A DNA stretch of 17,766 nt from Burkholderia sp. GTDB lineage: Bacteria > Pseudomonadota > Gammaproteobacteria > Burkholderiales > Burkholderiaceae. The notes under the pieces were generated by a model. It saw nothing but the letters and a program-made list of their open reading frames with translations, ran no database searches and was not told the DNA's origin. Shown here in pieces: positions 5,458 through 13,599 of the stretch. The DNA lies in NCBI GenBank assembly GCA_028292565.1, contig JAQGMD010000167.1, positions 1 to 17,766 on the forward strand, read 5' to 3'. Made by a program: the position numbers and the translations under genes. Position 1 is the stretch's first letter. Every line of letters begins with the position of its first letter.

Positions 5458-6252
5458 CTACGCGGAAACGCCAAGACGGTGCAGCTTCCTCCTCAGGTCG
5501 TCAGCCACGCGCTGCATCATCATTGCAAGCGCCGCTTCGCGGGAAGTAATTCGGTCGGTCAGTGTGCTTACACTGATGGCGCACAAGGGCTTGCCGCGGG
5601 CGCTAGTAATTGGCACTCCGATCGAACGAATCTCCGGCATGCCGGGCGGGTCCTTCAACGCATAGCCCTTGTCGCGCGCATTATGGACCATCCGGAGTAG
5701 CTCAGCGCTCCCCGGCTCGCCCTGTGCTGCAAGGCGCTGCGCGTTGCGCGTCAAGAGGCCGGCACACTGGTCGTGGTCAAGCGCGGAAAGGATGGCAATG
5801 CTGCTTGCGCCGACACCCAGGGGCCGCCGCTGCCCGACATCAAGGATCATGGCCTTGATGGGAAACGATCCTTCTCGCCGGTCCAGGCACACAACGTCGG
5901 CATCGCTGCGCGCCGTCAGGAATACGGTGTCTCCCGTCAAGCGCGCCAGTTCGGTGAGCGCATCCGAGCAGCCGTCGACCAAGTTCGTCGAAGGCGCCGC
6001 CGCCAATCCCAGTTCATAGGTGAGCGCGCCCAGCCGGTAGGCGCGTGTACGCGGGTCCTGGATTACCAGGCCTTCCTGCACCAGCCCTTGCAGGATGCGG
6101 TGCACGGTCGGCCGTTCCAGCCCGAGTCGCTGCGCCAGGTCCAACAGGCGGTGGCCGTCGCGGACACCCACGGCCAGTTCGCGCAATAGCGCGGCGGCGC
6201 GCGCAATAACTTGGGTGCCACTCCGATTTTTTGCGGACGACGAGTCCATCAT
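5458..6252 (-). CDS. IclR-family transcriptional regulator
   Basis: This gene encodes 264 residues from ATG 6252 (complement); ATG 6249 is equally possible, while an upstream start at 6315 would translate the operator region. Residues about 10-65 form the winged helix-turn-helix (RAAALLRELAVG, then DLAQRLGLERPTVHRILQGL and QEGLV). The rest is the IclR effector domain, including TARSDADVVCLDRREG, VGQRRPLGVGASSIAILSAL and the late segment EIRSIGVPITS. Members of this family bind a pathway metabolite and repress or activate an adjacent catabolic operon. The gene is divergent from the acyl-CoA operon, and TGCACC/GGTGCA dyads lie in the shared intergenic region. The likely ligand is a substrate or intermediate of this pathway, not identifiable from sequence. 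Confidence 0.93.
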   Translation of the reverse strand: MMDSSSAKNRSGTQVIARAAALLRELAVGVRDGHRLLDLAQRLGLERPTVHRILQGLVQEGLVIQDPRTRAYRLGALTYELGLAAAPSTNLVDGCSDALTELARLTGDTVFLTARSDADVVCLDRREGSFPIKAMILDVGQRRPLGVGASSIAILSALDHDQCAGLLTRNAQRLAAQGEPGSAELLRMVHNARDKGYALKDPPGMPEIRSIGVPITSARGKPLCAISVSTLTDRITSREAALAMMMQRVADDLRRKLHRLGVSA

Positions 6253-6283
6253 GTGAACTTTCAGGAGAATAAGTCCAAAATTA

Positions 6284-6318
6284 TGCACCATAATAGGTGC
6301 ACATATGCGGTGCACCGC
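6284..6318. promoter_or_regulatory. Probable IclR operators
   Basis: TGCACC-N6-GGTGCA at 6284-6301 is a perfect dyad. Close by, GCGGTGCACCGC at 6307-6318 is a perfect 12-base palindrome with the same GGTGCA/TGCACC core. Both lie between the divergent regulator and enoyl-CoA hydratase genes, where IclR proteins usually bind. Confidence 0.6.
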
Positions 6319-6380
6319 GCCCGCACGATGGCGGCCACGCCATCTCTATAGCAACGGCGTAAAAAAAACGGGGGACAAAG

Positions 6381-7220
6381 ATGAGTGAAATTCTGGGATC
6401 AATGGAGTCGCGCGCTGCCGCCTTGACTACGCGGCGCTTTGAAACGCTGTTGGTCACCGAGCCGAATCCGGGAGTGCTGCTGGTGACGATCAACCGGCCG
6501 GAATATTCCAATGCATTCGATACAAAGACCGGGGAGGAACTGTTCGAGGTTTTCCATGCGCTGGAAGTGGGCCATCGACGCTATCGCTGCGTGGTGTTAA
6601 CAGGTGCCGGTGAAAAGGCCTTTTGCGCCGGCGGCGACCTGAAGGAGCGCAATTCCCTGACCGAAGAACAGTGGGTACTGCAGCACGAATTCTTCGAGCG
6701 TACCTTCCGCCATGTACTCAACTGCCCGCTACCGGTCATTGCCGCCGTCAACGGCGCGGCATACGGCGGCGGCCTTGAGGTGGCCATGCAATGCGACTTC
6801 ATCTATGCTTCAACGACCGCACGGTTTGCTCTCACCGAAGTCTCGCTGGGCATCATGCCGGGTGGGGGTGGCACGCAGACGCTGGCGCGCGCCATTGGCG
6901 AGCGGCGTGCAAAGGAATTGATTCTTGCCGCCAAGCCGTTCTCGGCCGAGGACGCCTATGCATGGGGCCTGGTCAACAAGTTGTGCGAGCCGCAAGCGCT
7001 GCTCGAGGAAACCCTGGCAGTGGCCCAGCGTATTGCCGCCAACGCACCAATCTCCGTACGCCAGGCCAAGCATTCCATCCACCATGGACTACAAATGGAT
7101 CTGGGATCGGGCATGCTGTTTGAGCTCGAAGCCTACCAGCGCATGGTCAAGACCGAGGATCGTGTCGAAGGCGTGCGCGCCTTTAATGAAAAGCGCAAGC
7201 CTGCGTTCAAGGGGCGCTAG
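6381..7220 (+). CDS. Enoyl-CoA hydratase/isomerase family protein
   Basis: This 279-residue crotonase-fold protein starts at ATG 6381, preceded by GGGGGA. The oxyanion-hole segments are KAFCAGGDLKE (about residues 79-89) and NGAAYGGGLEVAMQCD (124-139). Both catalytic glutamates of true hydratases are in place: Glu133 in GGGLEVA and Glu153 in ALTEVSLGIMPGGGGTQ. Hydration of a 2-enoyl-CoA is therefore the likely reaction. It is the first gene of a run (hydratase, CoA-transferase, lyase) with a 2-base gap and then a 4-base overlap. In the proposed pathway it would supply the 3-hydroxyacyl-CoA for the lyase encoded two genes later. The exact substrate cannot be read from sequence. Confidence 0.93.
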   Translation: MSEILGSMESRAAALTTRRFETLLVTEPNPGVLLVTINRPEYSNAFDTKTGEELFEVFHALEVGHRRYRCVVLTGAGEKAFCAGGDLKERNSLTEEQWVLQHEFFERTFRHVLNCPLPVIAAVNGAAYGGGLEVAMQCDFIYASTTARFALTEVSLGIMPGGGGTQTLARAIGERRAKELILAAKPFSAEDAYAWGLVNKLCEPQALLEETLAVAQRIAANAPISVRQAKHSIHHGLQMDLGSGMLFELEAYQRMVKTEDRVEGVRAFNEKRKPAFKGR

Positions 7221-7222
7221 AA

Positions 7223-8401
7223 ATGAAACCATCCTTACCTGAAGGACCGGCTGCGGCAAGCGCCCCGTTGAAAGGACTAACCGTCATCGAGATCGGCCAG
7301 AATGTGGCCGCGCCGGTGGCAGGACAGATCTTGGGTGACTTGGGCGCCATTGTGATCAAGGTGGAAAAGCGTAGCGGCGATGCCGCACGCGATTGGGGGC
7401 CGCCGTTCTGGGAGGGCAGTTCGGCCCTGTTTCAGGTATTAAACCGCAACAAGCAATCCATCGCAGTAGATTTTCGCAATCCGGAGGAAGTGGCGGCGCT
7501 GCGCGAACTCATCCTGATGCGGGCCGACGTCGTCATCCAGAATATGCGACCGGGGCTTCTTGCCGGGCTTGGACTCGGCGGCGAGGCGTTGCGCGGTGAG
7601 AAGCCCGCGCTGGTATGGTGCGATATGGGCGCCTTCGGCAGTGAAGGGCCGCTGGCCGACAAGCCGGGCTATGACCCCCTTATGCAGGCATTCGGCGGGC
7701 TGATGAGTATTACGGGCGAGCCCGGCCGCGCACCGGTACGCACCGGCTATTCCGTCATTGATGGCAGCACCGGGATGTGGGCCGCCATCGCCATTCTCGC
7801 GGCCCTCACGCGTCGCGAGGCTAGCGGCGCCGGTTGCGTGGTGGATGTGTCGCTGTTCGAGTCCGCGCTGGCATGGATGAACATCAGTGCAGCGCAGTAC
7901 CAGGCGGGCGGCGAAGTGCCGGGCCGCCACGGCTCGGGCACCGCCATGATCGTTCCTTATCGCGCCTACCGTGCCGCCGATGAAGACATTGTCATCGGCG
8001 CAGGCAATGACGGGCTCTTTGCGAAGCTGGCAAAGGTGCTGGGCGCCCCTGAGTGGGCGGCCAACGAGCGATTTGCCACCAATCCCGCGCGCGTGCGCAA
8101 CCGGGACGAGCTCGATGCCATGATCGGTGAGCGCATTGTGCGGCAACCAGGCGCGCATTGGATTGCGGCGTTGGAGGCGGCCGGCATTCCCGTCGCGCCG
8201 ATCCAAAATATCGCGCAGGCGCTGGATCATCCGCAGACCAAGGCCCTCGGCATCGTGCAGAATGTGCCGCAATCGTCCATGAGTTTCGTCGGCCTGCCGG
8301 TGCGCTTTGACGGCATGCGCCCGGAGGTGCGCGCCGGCGCTCCCGCACTGGGCGCGCACAACGCGGAGTTCGGGCTGCCTCACGTGAAGGAGGATGCATG
8401 A
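7223..8401 (+). CDS. Class III CoA-transferase (CaiB/BaiF family)
   Basis: The protein has 392 residues, near the usual length for this family of interlocked dimers. It begins two bases after the hydratase stop. LKGLTVIEIGQNVAAPVAGQ (residues 17-36), LGDLGAIVIKVEKRSGD (38-54), LNRNKQSIAVDF (73-84) and VVIQNMRPG (103-111) are the standard CoA-binding segments. Asp180 in VIDGSTGMWAAIAIL aligns with the Asp that carries the acyl-anhydride intermediate (Asp169 of formyl-CoA transferase). The enzyme moves CoA from a donor such as succinyl-CoA or acetyl-CoA to a free carboxylic acid, and here it would activate the imported substrate. It overlaps the next gene by four bases (ATGA). Confidence 0.94.
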   Translation: MKPSLPEGPAAASAPLKGLTVIEIGQNVAAPVAGQILGDLGAIVIKVEKRSGDAARDWGPPFWEGSSALFQVLNRNKQSIAVDFRNPEEVAALRELILMRADVVIQNMRPGLLAGLGLGGEALRGEKPALVWCDMGAFGSEGPLADKPGYDPLMQAFGGLMSITGEPGRAPVRTGYSVIDGSTGMWAAIAILAALTRREASGAGCVVDVSLFESALAWMNISAAQYQAGGEVPGRHGSGTAMIVPYRAYRAADEDIVIGAGNDGLFAKLAKVLGAPEWAANERFATNPARVRNRDELDAMIGERIVRQPGAHWIAALEAAGIPVAPIQNIAQALDHPQTKALGIVQNVPQSSMSFVGLPVRFDGMRPEVRAGAPALGAHNAEFGLPHVKEDA

Positions 8402-9327
8402 ACGCGCACGCAGTACAGGTACGCGAAGTCGGCTTGCGGGACGGCTTGCAGATGGTGCCCTTTACCGTCGATACCGAGACGAAGCTGGCCTGGATCGCGC
8501 AGGCCTACCGTGCCGGGTTGCGTCACATGGAAGTCACCTCGTTCGTACCCGCACGTGTCATGCCGCAGTTTGCCGATGCGGAGATCGTGATGGCCGGCGC
8601 AAAAACCTTTCATGGCCTCGATACCGCGGTGCTGGCACTGAACCCGCGTGGGGCCGAGCGCTCGCTGGCGGCGGAAGCCGCCACGCTCGTATTCGTGCTG
8701 TCGGCCAGCTGCGGGCACAGTGACAAGAATGCCGGACGAAGTCCCGAGCAGGCATTGCAGGAATTTGCCGGCGTGGCCAGGCAGTGCCAGGGGCTGCCCG
8801 TCGACAAACGTCCACGACTGGTTGGCGCTATCGCTACCGCCTTCGGCTGCACCCTGGAAGGCAGGATCGAGCCAGGTTGGGTGCGCGAGCTGGCGGGCAG
8901 GCTGGCGCAAGCGGGCGCCGACGAAATTGCGCTGGCTGATACCGTCGGCTATGCCAATCCGGCCCAGGTGCGCACGCTCTTTTCACAGGTGGCGGCAGAC
9001 CTGGGCGAGCTGCCTTTGTCAGCACATTTTCATAATACACGCGGCCTGGGTTTGGCCAATGTGGTGGCGGCGCTGGAAGCAGGCGTGCGCCGATTCGACG
9101 CTGCCGTGGGCGGACTGGGCGGATGCCCGTTCGCTCCGGGCGCAAGCGGAAATATCGCAACGGAAGACCTAGTGTTCATGCTACACGAGATGGGACTGCC
9201 AACCGGCATTGACTTGCCCGGCTTGCTCGCGCTACGCGAGGCGGTGTCCCACTGGTTGCCGGGCGTGCCGCTGCATGGGTCGCTTGCACGGGCCGGGCTG
9301 CCCAGGACTATCCAGTCAGCGCATTAG
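8398..9327 (+). CDS. Hydroxymethylglutaryl-CoA lyase-like enzyme
   Basis: This 309-residue TIM-barrel protein starts at ATG 8398 inside the preceding stop, with a strong AAGGAGG at 8387-8393. VREVGLRDGLQ (residues 8-18) carries the catalytic Arg14 and metal-binding Asp15. Metal ligands His210 and His212 lie in SAHFHNTRGLGLANV, the loop Cys243 is in GGLGGCPFAPGASGN, and Asn252 follows. These are the full active-site set of HMG-CoA lyase. The reaction is retro-aldol (Claisen-type) cleavage of a 3-hydroxyacyl-CoA to acetyl-CoA and a keto compound. In this cluster it would be the last step and might act on a related 3-hydroxy-3-methyl or 3-carboxy substrate, not necessarily HMG-CoA. No leucine-pathway carboxylase genes are nearby, so leucine breakdown is not indicated. 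Confidence 0.9.
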   Translation: MNAHAVQVREVGLRDGLQMVPFTVDTETKLAWIAQAYRAGLRHMEVTSFVPARVMPQFADAEIVMAGAKTFHGLDTAVLALNPRGAERSLAAEAATLVFVLSASCGHSDKNAGRSPEQALQEFAGVARQCQGLPVDKRPRLVGAIATAFGCTLEGRIEPGWVRELAGRLAQAGADEIALADTVGYANPAQVRTLFSQVAADLGELPLSAHFHNTRGLGLANVVAALEAGVRRFDAAVGGLGGCPFAPGASGNIATEDLVFMLHEMGLPTGIDLPGLLALREAVSHWLPGVPLHGSLARAGLPRTIQSAH

Positions 9328-9365
9328 CATCGCGGAACCATTCATCTCATCAGAAACTGACCAAC

Positions 9366-10565
9366 ATGAAAGAAAACCATCTTCACGCTGACGCGCCACC
9401 GATTTCTGTCGCGCTTGGCAATGACTATCCCGACATTCGTGAAAGCGTCGCCAAAATTTGCCAGGATTTTCCCGGCAGCTACTGGCGCGAACTTGACGAG
9501 CGCAGTGATTACCCCGAGGCGTTCGTCAAGGCGCTCACTGAGGCCGGATATCTTGCAGCTCTCATCCCCGAGGAATACGGCGGCGCCGGACTGCCGCTAC
9601 GCGCGGCCTCGGTGATCCTGGAGGAAATCCATGCCGCCGGATGCAGCGCTGGCGCATGCCATGCGCAGATGTACACGATGGGCACCTTGCTGCGGCATGG
9701 CAGCGACGAGCAGAAACAGCGCTACCTGCCAGGCATTGCATCGGGCAAGCTACGGTTGCAGGCTTTTGCCGTGACCGAGCCGACGACCGGATCCGACACC
9801 ACGCAGATCAAGACCCGCGCTGTGCGGGACGGCGACGATTACGTCATCAATGGCCAGAAGGTCTGGACCTCACGTGCCTTCTATTCGGACCTGATGCTGC
9901 TGCTGGTGCGTACGACGCCCGCCGACCAAGTGGCGCGCAAGACCGATGGGCTGTCGGTATTCATCGTCGACATGCGCGAAGCCGTCGGCAATGGACTCGA
10001 GATCCGGCCCCTCAAGGCCATGATCAACCACAACACCACTGAGACGTTCTACGACAACCTGCGGGTGCCGGCGGCCAACCTGATTGGCGAGGAGGGCAAA
10101 GGCTTTCGCTACCTGCTCGACGGACTCAATGCCGAGCGGCTGATCGCGGCATCGGAGGTGCTTGGTGATGCCAAATGGTTTATCCGGAAGGCAGTCACCT
10201 ACTCCAAGGAGCGCGTGGTATTTGGCCGGCCCATTGGCCAGAACCAGGGCATCCAATTCCCGATTGCACGCGCATATGCGGAAACCTCGGCAGCGGAGAT
10301 GATGATACGCAAGGCAACAGCCATGTTTGCTGCCGGCGTGCCCTGCGGCGAAGACGCCAACATCGCGAAAATGCTGGCCTCGGAAGCAGCCTGGCATGCA
10401 GCGGAAGCGTGCATGCAAACGTATGGCGGTTTCGGCTTTGCCAAGGAATATGATATTGAGCGCAAGTGGCGCGAAGTGCGCGTCACCCAGGTAGCGCCGG
10501 TGTCGACCAACCTGATCCTTGCCCACATTGCCGAGCATGTGCTGGGCATGCCGCGATCGTATTGA
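9366..10565 (+). CDS. Acyl-CoA dehydrogenase
   Basis: This gene encodes a 399-residue flavoprotein from ATG 9366, 38 bases after the lyase, with no obvious Shine-Dalgarno. The N-terminal helical domain ends near residue 130. The central beta domain begins with AFAVTEPTTGSDTTQIKTRA (FAD and substrate contact) and VINGQKVWTS, and the C-terminal helical domain includes FGRPIGQNQGIQFPIA and ACMQTYGGFGFAKEYDIER. The usual Glu near the C terminus (YEGTS in medium-chain enzymes) is absent; this protein has QVAPVSTN. Instead Glu257 in LNAERLIAA occupies the helix-G position of the catalytic base in isovaleryl- and long-chain acyl-CoA dehydrogenases. This suggests a branched or otherwise unusual substrate. 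The enzyme oxidises an acyl-CoA to the 2,3-enoyl-CoA used by the hydratase. Confidence 0.94.
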   Translation: MKENHLHADAPPISVALGNDYPDIRESVAKICQDFPGSYWRELDERSDYPEAFVKALTEAGYLAALIPEEYGGAGLPLRAASVILEEIHAAGCSAGACHAQMYTMGTLLRHGSDEQKQRYLPGIASGKLRLQAFAVTEPTTGSDTTQIKTRAVRDGDDYVINGQKVWTSRAFYSDLMLLLVRTTPADQVARKTDGLSVFIVDMREAVGNGLEIRPLKAMINHNTTETFYDNLRVPAANLIGEEGKGFRYLLDGLNAERLIAASEVLGDAKWFIRKAVTYSKERVVFGRPIGQNQGIQFPIARAYAETSAAEMMIRKATAMFAAGVPCGEDANIAKMLASEAAWHAAEACMQTYGGFGFAKEYDIERKWREVRVTQVAPVSTNLILAHIAEHVLGMPRSY

Positions 10566-10588
10566 TCATCACCCAGGAGTAATCCAGC

Positions 10589-11950
10589 ATGCAAGAGTCG
10601 CTCACCCGCCTGATGGCGCACTTCATTGTCGATCCGGGCTTCGCTGCTGTACCGGAGGACATTGCGCCGGTCATCCGCAACGGCTTTATCGATACCGTTG
10701 CCTGCATCCTGAGTGGACGGGATGAAACCGTCACACGCGCGGCTCTCGCATCGCTACACCCTGGCGTCGCCCCGGCCAAGGCACAACTGTTATGTGGCAT
10801 CGAACGGATTCGCGCGCGCGACGCCGCTTTCGTCAACGGTGTGGCAGGGCATGCCCTGGACTACGACGACATGGCACTGGCCGGTCATCCCAGCGTGGTG
10901 CTGGTGCCTGCCCTGATGGCAGCGGGTCAGGCCTGTGGCGCAAGCGGCGCCGACCTGCTGCGCGCCTACCTGATCGGGTACGAGATCTGGGCGGAACTGG
11001 CTGCCCGCGAGCCCGATGCGCTGCATGAAAAAGGCTGGCATCCGACGGGGGTACTGGGAACGGTTGCTGCGGCCGCTGCAGTTGCCGCTATCGAAGGAGC
11101 GGATGTGACGACTGCGGCTCACGCGCTCGGTATCGCGGCAAGCATGGCGAGCGGGCTTGTGGCCAACTTCGGCTCCATGACCAAGCCGCTGCATGCGGGT
11201 TGGGCGGCAGCGCGCGGCATTGAAGCGGTGGAACTCGCAAAGGCCGGCGTCACGGCGTCCGCCGACGTCCTCGAAGCTCCCAGCGGCTTTCTTTCCGCGC
11301 TGTCTCCCGCCGGCCGGGTTGACCGCGAAGTACGGCCTTTGCCGCCGGGCGGCTTGCGGTTTCGTCAATCGGGCCTGTCAATCAAGAAATACCCCGTTTG
11401 CTATGCCTCTCATCGCATCATTGATGGTGTGATTGACTTGAAGCGATCAGCCGGGGTTGGCGCAAACGACGTGGTGGCAATCGAGGCCACCCTGTCCGAC
11501 GTCAATGCCCGTATCCTCCGCAGCCATAAACCGACGACCGGCCTGCAGGCGAAGTTCAGCCTGGAGTTTGCGTGCGCAATGGCGGCCATTGAAGGTGGCG
11601 TGGGCCTCGCCCAAGTCACCGATGCGCAAGTCATGCGCGACGATGTCCAGTCGTTGATGGATCACGTGGTGATCCATACGGTGGCCCCGGGCTGTCCGAT
11701 CGAACCCAGCTTTGCCTGGGCGGATAGGGTACGGCTACGCCTGCGGGATGGCCGCGTGCTTGATAGCGGCGATATTCGCTTTGCCCGCGGTCATGCCCGG
11801 CTGCCTCTGGCAGACGAGGAGCTGCGCACCAAGTTCCTCGGATGCGTGCGTGACAGCGAAACTGCCGCTGCCCGGCGCCTGTTTGACAACCTGTCCTCAT
11901 TGGGGCGGGGTGCCGCCGCGCCGGAATTCCTCCTGGAGCGCGCAACCTGA
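10589..11950 (+). CDS. MmgE/PrpD family protein
   Basis: The gene encodes 453 residues from ATG 10589, with AGGAG at 10575-10579. Family signatures are VNGVAGHALDYDDM with Asp93/Asp94 and His100 (residues 83-101), GWHPTGVLGTVAAAA with His151, FGSMTKPLHAGWAAARG with Lys199, and SIKKYPVCYASHRIIDG with Lys266/Lys267. These correspond to active-site residues of 2-methylcitrate dehydratase (PrpD) and cis-aconitate decarboxylase (ACOD1/CAD). Family members dehydrate, isomerise or decarboxylate hydroxy- or unsaturated tricarboxylates. The gene is 23 bases after the dehydrogenase and closes the operon. The Thr found after the DD pair in ACOD1 is Met95 here, so the substrate may differ. The partner genes of methylcitrate metabolism (prpB, prpC) are absent, so propionate breakdown is unlikely. 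Confidence 0.9.
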   Translation: MQESLTRLMAHFIVDPGFAAVPEDIAPVIRNGFIDTVACILSGRDETVTRAALASLHPGVAPAKAQLLCGIERIRARDAAFVNGVAGHALDYDDMALAGHPSVVLVPALMAAGQACGASGADLLRAYLIGYEIWAELAAREPDALHEKGWHPTGVLGTVAAAAAVAAIEGADVTTAAHALGIAASMASGLVANFGSMTKPLHAGWAAARGIEAVELAKAGVTASADVLEAPSGFLSALSPAGRVDREVRPLPPGGLRFRQSGLSIKKYPVCYASHRIIDGVIDLKRSAGVGANDVVAIEATLSDVNARILRSHKPTTGLQAKFSLEFACAMAAIEGGVGLAQVTDAQVMRDDVQSLMDHVVIHTVAPGCPIEPSFAWADRVRLRLRDGRVLDSGDIRFARGHARLPLADEELRTKFLGCVRDSETAAARRLFDNLSSLGRGAAAPEFLLERAT

Positions 11951-11969
11951 CTGCCGGCGGCGCCGGCAG
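11951..11969 (+). terminator. Hairpin after the catabolic operon
   Basis: CTGCCGGC and GCCGGCAG pair perfectly around a GGC loop, immediately after the MmgE/PrpD stop codon. No T-run follows, so it may protect the mRNA end or act with Rho. Confidence 0.5.
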
Positions 11970-11989
11970 TACAGGGTGTCGCGCCGTGC

Positions 11990-12008
11990 AAAAAAGCGCT
12001 CTTTAGCG
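11990..12008 (-). terminator. Weak intrinsic terminator for the Bug gene
   Basis: On the minus strand, directly after the Bug stop codon, CGCT-AAAG-AGCG forms a short stem followed by CTTTTTT. The stem is only four pairs, so strength is uncertain. Confidence 0.45.
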
Positions 12009-12998
12009 TCAGTCAAGCGCGATACGCAGGTCGCTGGCAATCTTGGACCAGCGGCCGTAATCCTTCTTGATGAACTGATTGAACTCCGCCGGCGTGAGCG
12101 GCGGGGCAGGCACGTCGAAGGCGGAAGCGTTCATGGCCTTGCGGAAGTCCTCGGATTTCACGACCTCGGCGAGTTCCCTATGCAGGCGGGCGGCAATTGG
12201 CGCAGGCGTGCCGGCCGGCAGGAAGGCACCCATCCAGCCAAAGGTTTCAAAGCCCTTGAGCGACGCGATGCCTTGCTCATCCAGAGTAGGCACGTCCGGC
12301 ATGATCGAGGAGCGGCGCAGGGTGGTAACGCCTAGCGCCTTGACCCTCCCGGCCTTGACCTGAGCGGAAGCGGATGCGGCATTGTCAAACACCACGTCCA
12401 CGTGCCCGCCCAACAGGTCGTTCAACAGTTGTCCGCTACCCTTATAGGTGACCTCGCGCAGTTGCACGCCTGTCGCCGACTTGAACATCTCCGTCACGAG
12501 ATGGCTGACGGTGCCGGTGCCGAGCGAGCCGTACGTCAGTTTCCCGGGGTGCGTCTTGCTGTAGTTGATCAGTTCGCTGAGGCTGTTGATCGGCAGGTCT
12601 TTGTTAACCAGCAGCACGTTCGGCCCATAGGAGAGCAGGGTGACGCCCATCAGGCTTTTGTCGGCGTCGTAGGGCATCTGTTTTTTCACCGCCGGCAGGA
12701 TCGTGATCGGTGATAGTGAGGCGACAGCGACGGTATAGCCATCGGGAGGAGAGGATGCGAGCGCCGCCATGCCAATCAAGCCACCAGCGCCTCCCCGGTT
12801 TTCAACCACGACGGGTTGGCCCAGCCGCTGCGACAACTGGTTGGCCAGGCTGCGAGCGGTCACATCAGCTCCATTACCAGGCGGGAAAGGCACGATGATA
12901 CGGATGGGTTTGCTGGGCCAGTCCTGCGCCAGGACAGTGGACGTGCCAGGCAACAGCATTGCGGCCAGCGCGAAAAGACATGCGGTACGACGTTTCAT
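12009..12998 (-). CDS. Bug/TctC-type periplasmic solute-binding protein
   Basis: This 329-residue protein starts at ATG 12998 (complement) with GGAGG eight bases upstream. Residues 1-24 are a Sec signal peptide (MKRRT, a hydrophobic core, then VLA before QDWPSKPI). The mature part has the Bug family hallmarks: PIRIIVPFPPGNGADVTAR, the VVVENRGGAGGLIG loop, LTYGSLGTGTVSHL and GHVDVVFDNAASASAQVKAG, then RVKALGVTT. These proteins bind carboxylates in the periplasm and either feed tripartite tricarboxylate transporters or act in sensing. The membrane subunits (TctA/TctB) are not in the window, which is usual for Bug genes. Its convergent placement at the end of the acyl-CoA operon suggests that it captures the acid degraded by that operon. 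Confidence 0.93.
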   Translation of the reverse strand: MKRRTACLFALAAMLLPGTSTVLAQDWPSKPIRIIVPFPPGNGADVTARSLANQLSQRLGQPVVVENRGGAGGLIGMAALASSPPDGYTVAVASLSPITILPAVKKQMPYDADKSLMGVTLLSYGPNVLLVNKDLPINSLSELINYSKTHPGKLTYGSLGTGTVSHLVTEMFKSATGVQLREVTYKGSGQLLNDLLGGHVDVVFDNAASASAQVKAGRVKALGVTTLRRSSIMPDVPTLDEQGIASLKGFETFGWMGAFLPAGTPAPIAARLHRELAEVVKSEDFRKAMNASAFDVPAPPLTPAEFNQFIKKDYGRWSKIASDLRIALD

Positions 12999-13030
12999 TT
13001 GTCAGCCTCCAACTCATTATTATGTTATTC

Positions 13031-13044
13031 AGGAGAGATCTCCT
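13031..13044. promoter_or_regulatory. Small dyad upstream of the Bug gene
   Basis: AGGAGA-GA-TCTCCT is a perfect dyad 33 bases before the Bug start codon, in its promoter region. It could be an operator. No convincing -35/-10 pair was found beside it. Confidence 0.3.
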
Positions 13045-13269
13045 TCTGGACAATGATTGTAGTATCTGTGACCGCCGCAGCTCTATCGCTGATTCCGCAA
13101 TATGGACTTTTACTCGGGTAATCCTAGAGGCGGTTGCGTCAGACTGCCGAGCTCGTTGGCTCCCCTTTCTGGGCGCAGAACCGCGCCAGGACGCTCTCGG
13201 CGTTTGATTCGTAATGGGACTTCCATAGCCAGGTCGTCCGGGTACATAAGGTTCCAGCGACTGTGATGA
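13045..13269. other. Gene-free stretch
   Basis: Nothing recognisable is present between the Bug promoter region and the IS3 remnant. The frame that continues from the transposase pseudogene has lost family similarity here. Confidence 0.4.
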
Positions 13270-13527
13270 GCCGCGGGCTAATTCGTCCGCCGCCTCCCGT
13301 TCAAGTTCCTTGACTCGATTCTGTTCTGCCGTGATGGGTTCACGGACGCTGGCCGGTGTCACGCTCATGTTGGCGAACCCAGCGCCGTAGCGTCTCTGTC
13401 GTGCAGCCGATCTTGCCAACAATGGACTGGACGTCGCCCACTGCGAGTCGTATTGCTCCTTGCTCTCCAAGACCAGGCGCATTGCGCGTTCGATGGCCTC
13501 GGGTGAATATTTAATTGCTTTCTTCAT
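13270..13527 (-). pseudogene. IS3-family OrfA transposase remnant, frameshifted
   Basis: The start MKKAIKYSPEAIERAMRLVL (ATG 13527, complement) is the usual beginning of an IS3-family OrfA helix-turn-helix protein. After DSQWAT the expected sequence moves to another frame, which reads VQSIVGKIGCTTETLRRWV and RQHERDTGQR, then returns to EPITAEQNRVKELERE in the first frame. At least two compensating frameshifts are therefore present. Similarity ends after KELERE, and no OrfB (integrase part) is visible. The element is dead and forms the right boundary of the catabolic block. The start codon lies about 70 bases from the ligase start on the other strand. Confidence 0.85.
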
Positions 13528-13599
13528 GGCTCCATTTTCTCAAATGTTGGAGCCTCCGCGATTTCCGGCGCGATGGTCCGCAAGAGGAGCTCTCCCACA

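Noticed and set aside
7439..8383. 314-codon minus-strand frame within the CoA-transferase gene
   Set aside because: A long antisense frame in GC-rich coding DNA; it is His/Arg/Gly-rich with no domain, while the plus strand encodes a clear enzyme.
9870..10538. 222-codon minus-strand frame within the acyl-CoA dehydrogenase gene
   Set aside because: Antisense shadow of a well-supported gene.
10589..11950. prpD of the methylcitrate cycle
   Set aside because: The family matches, but prpB and prpC partners are absent and the neighbours suggest another pathway, so no prpD symbol was given.
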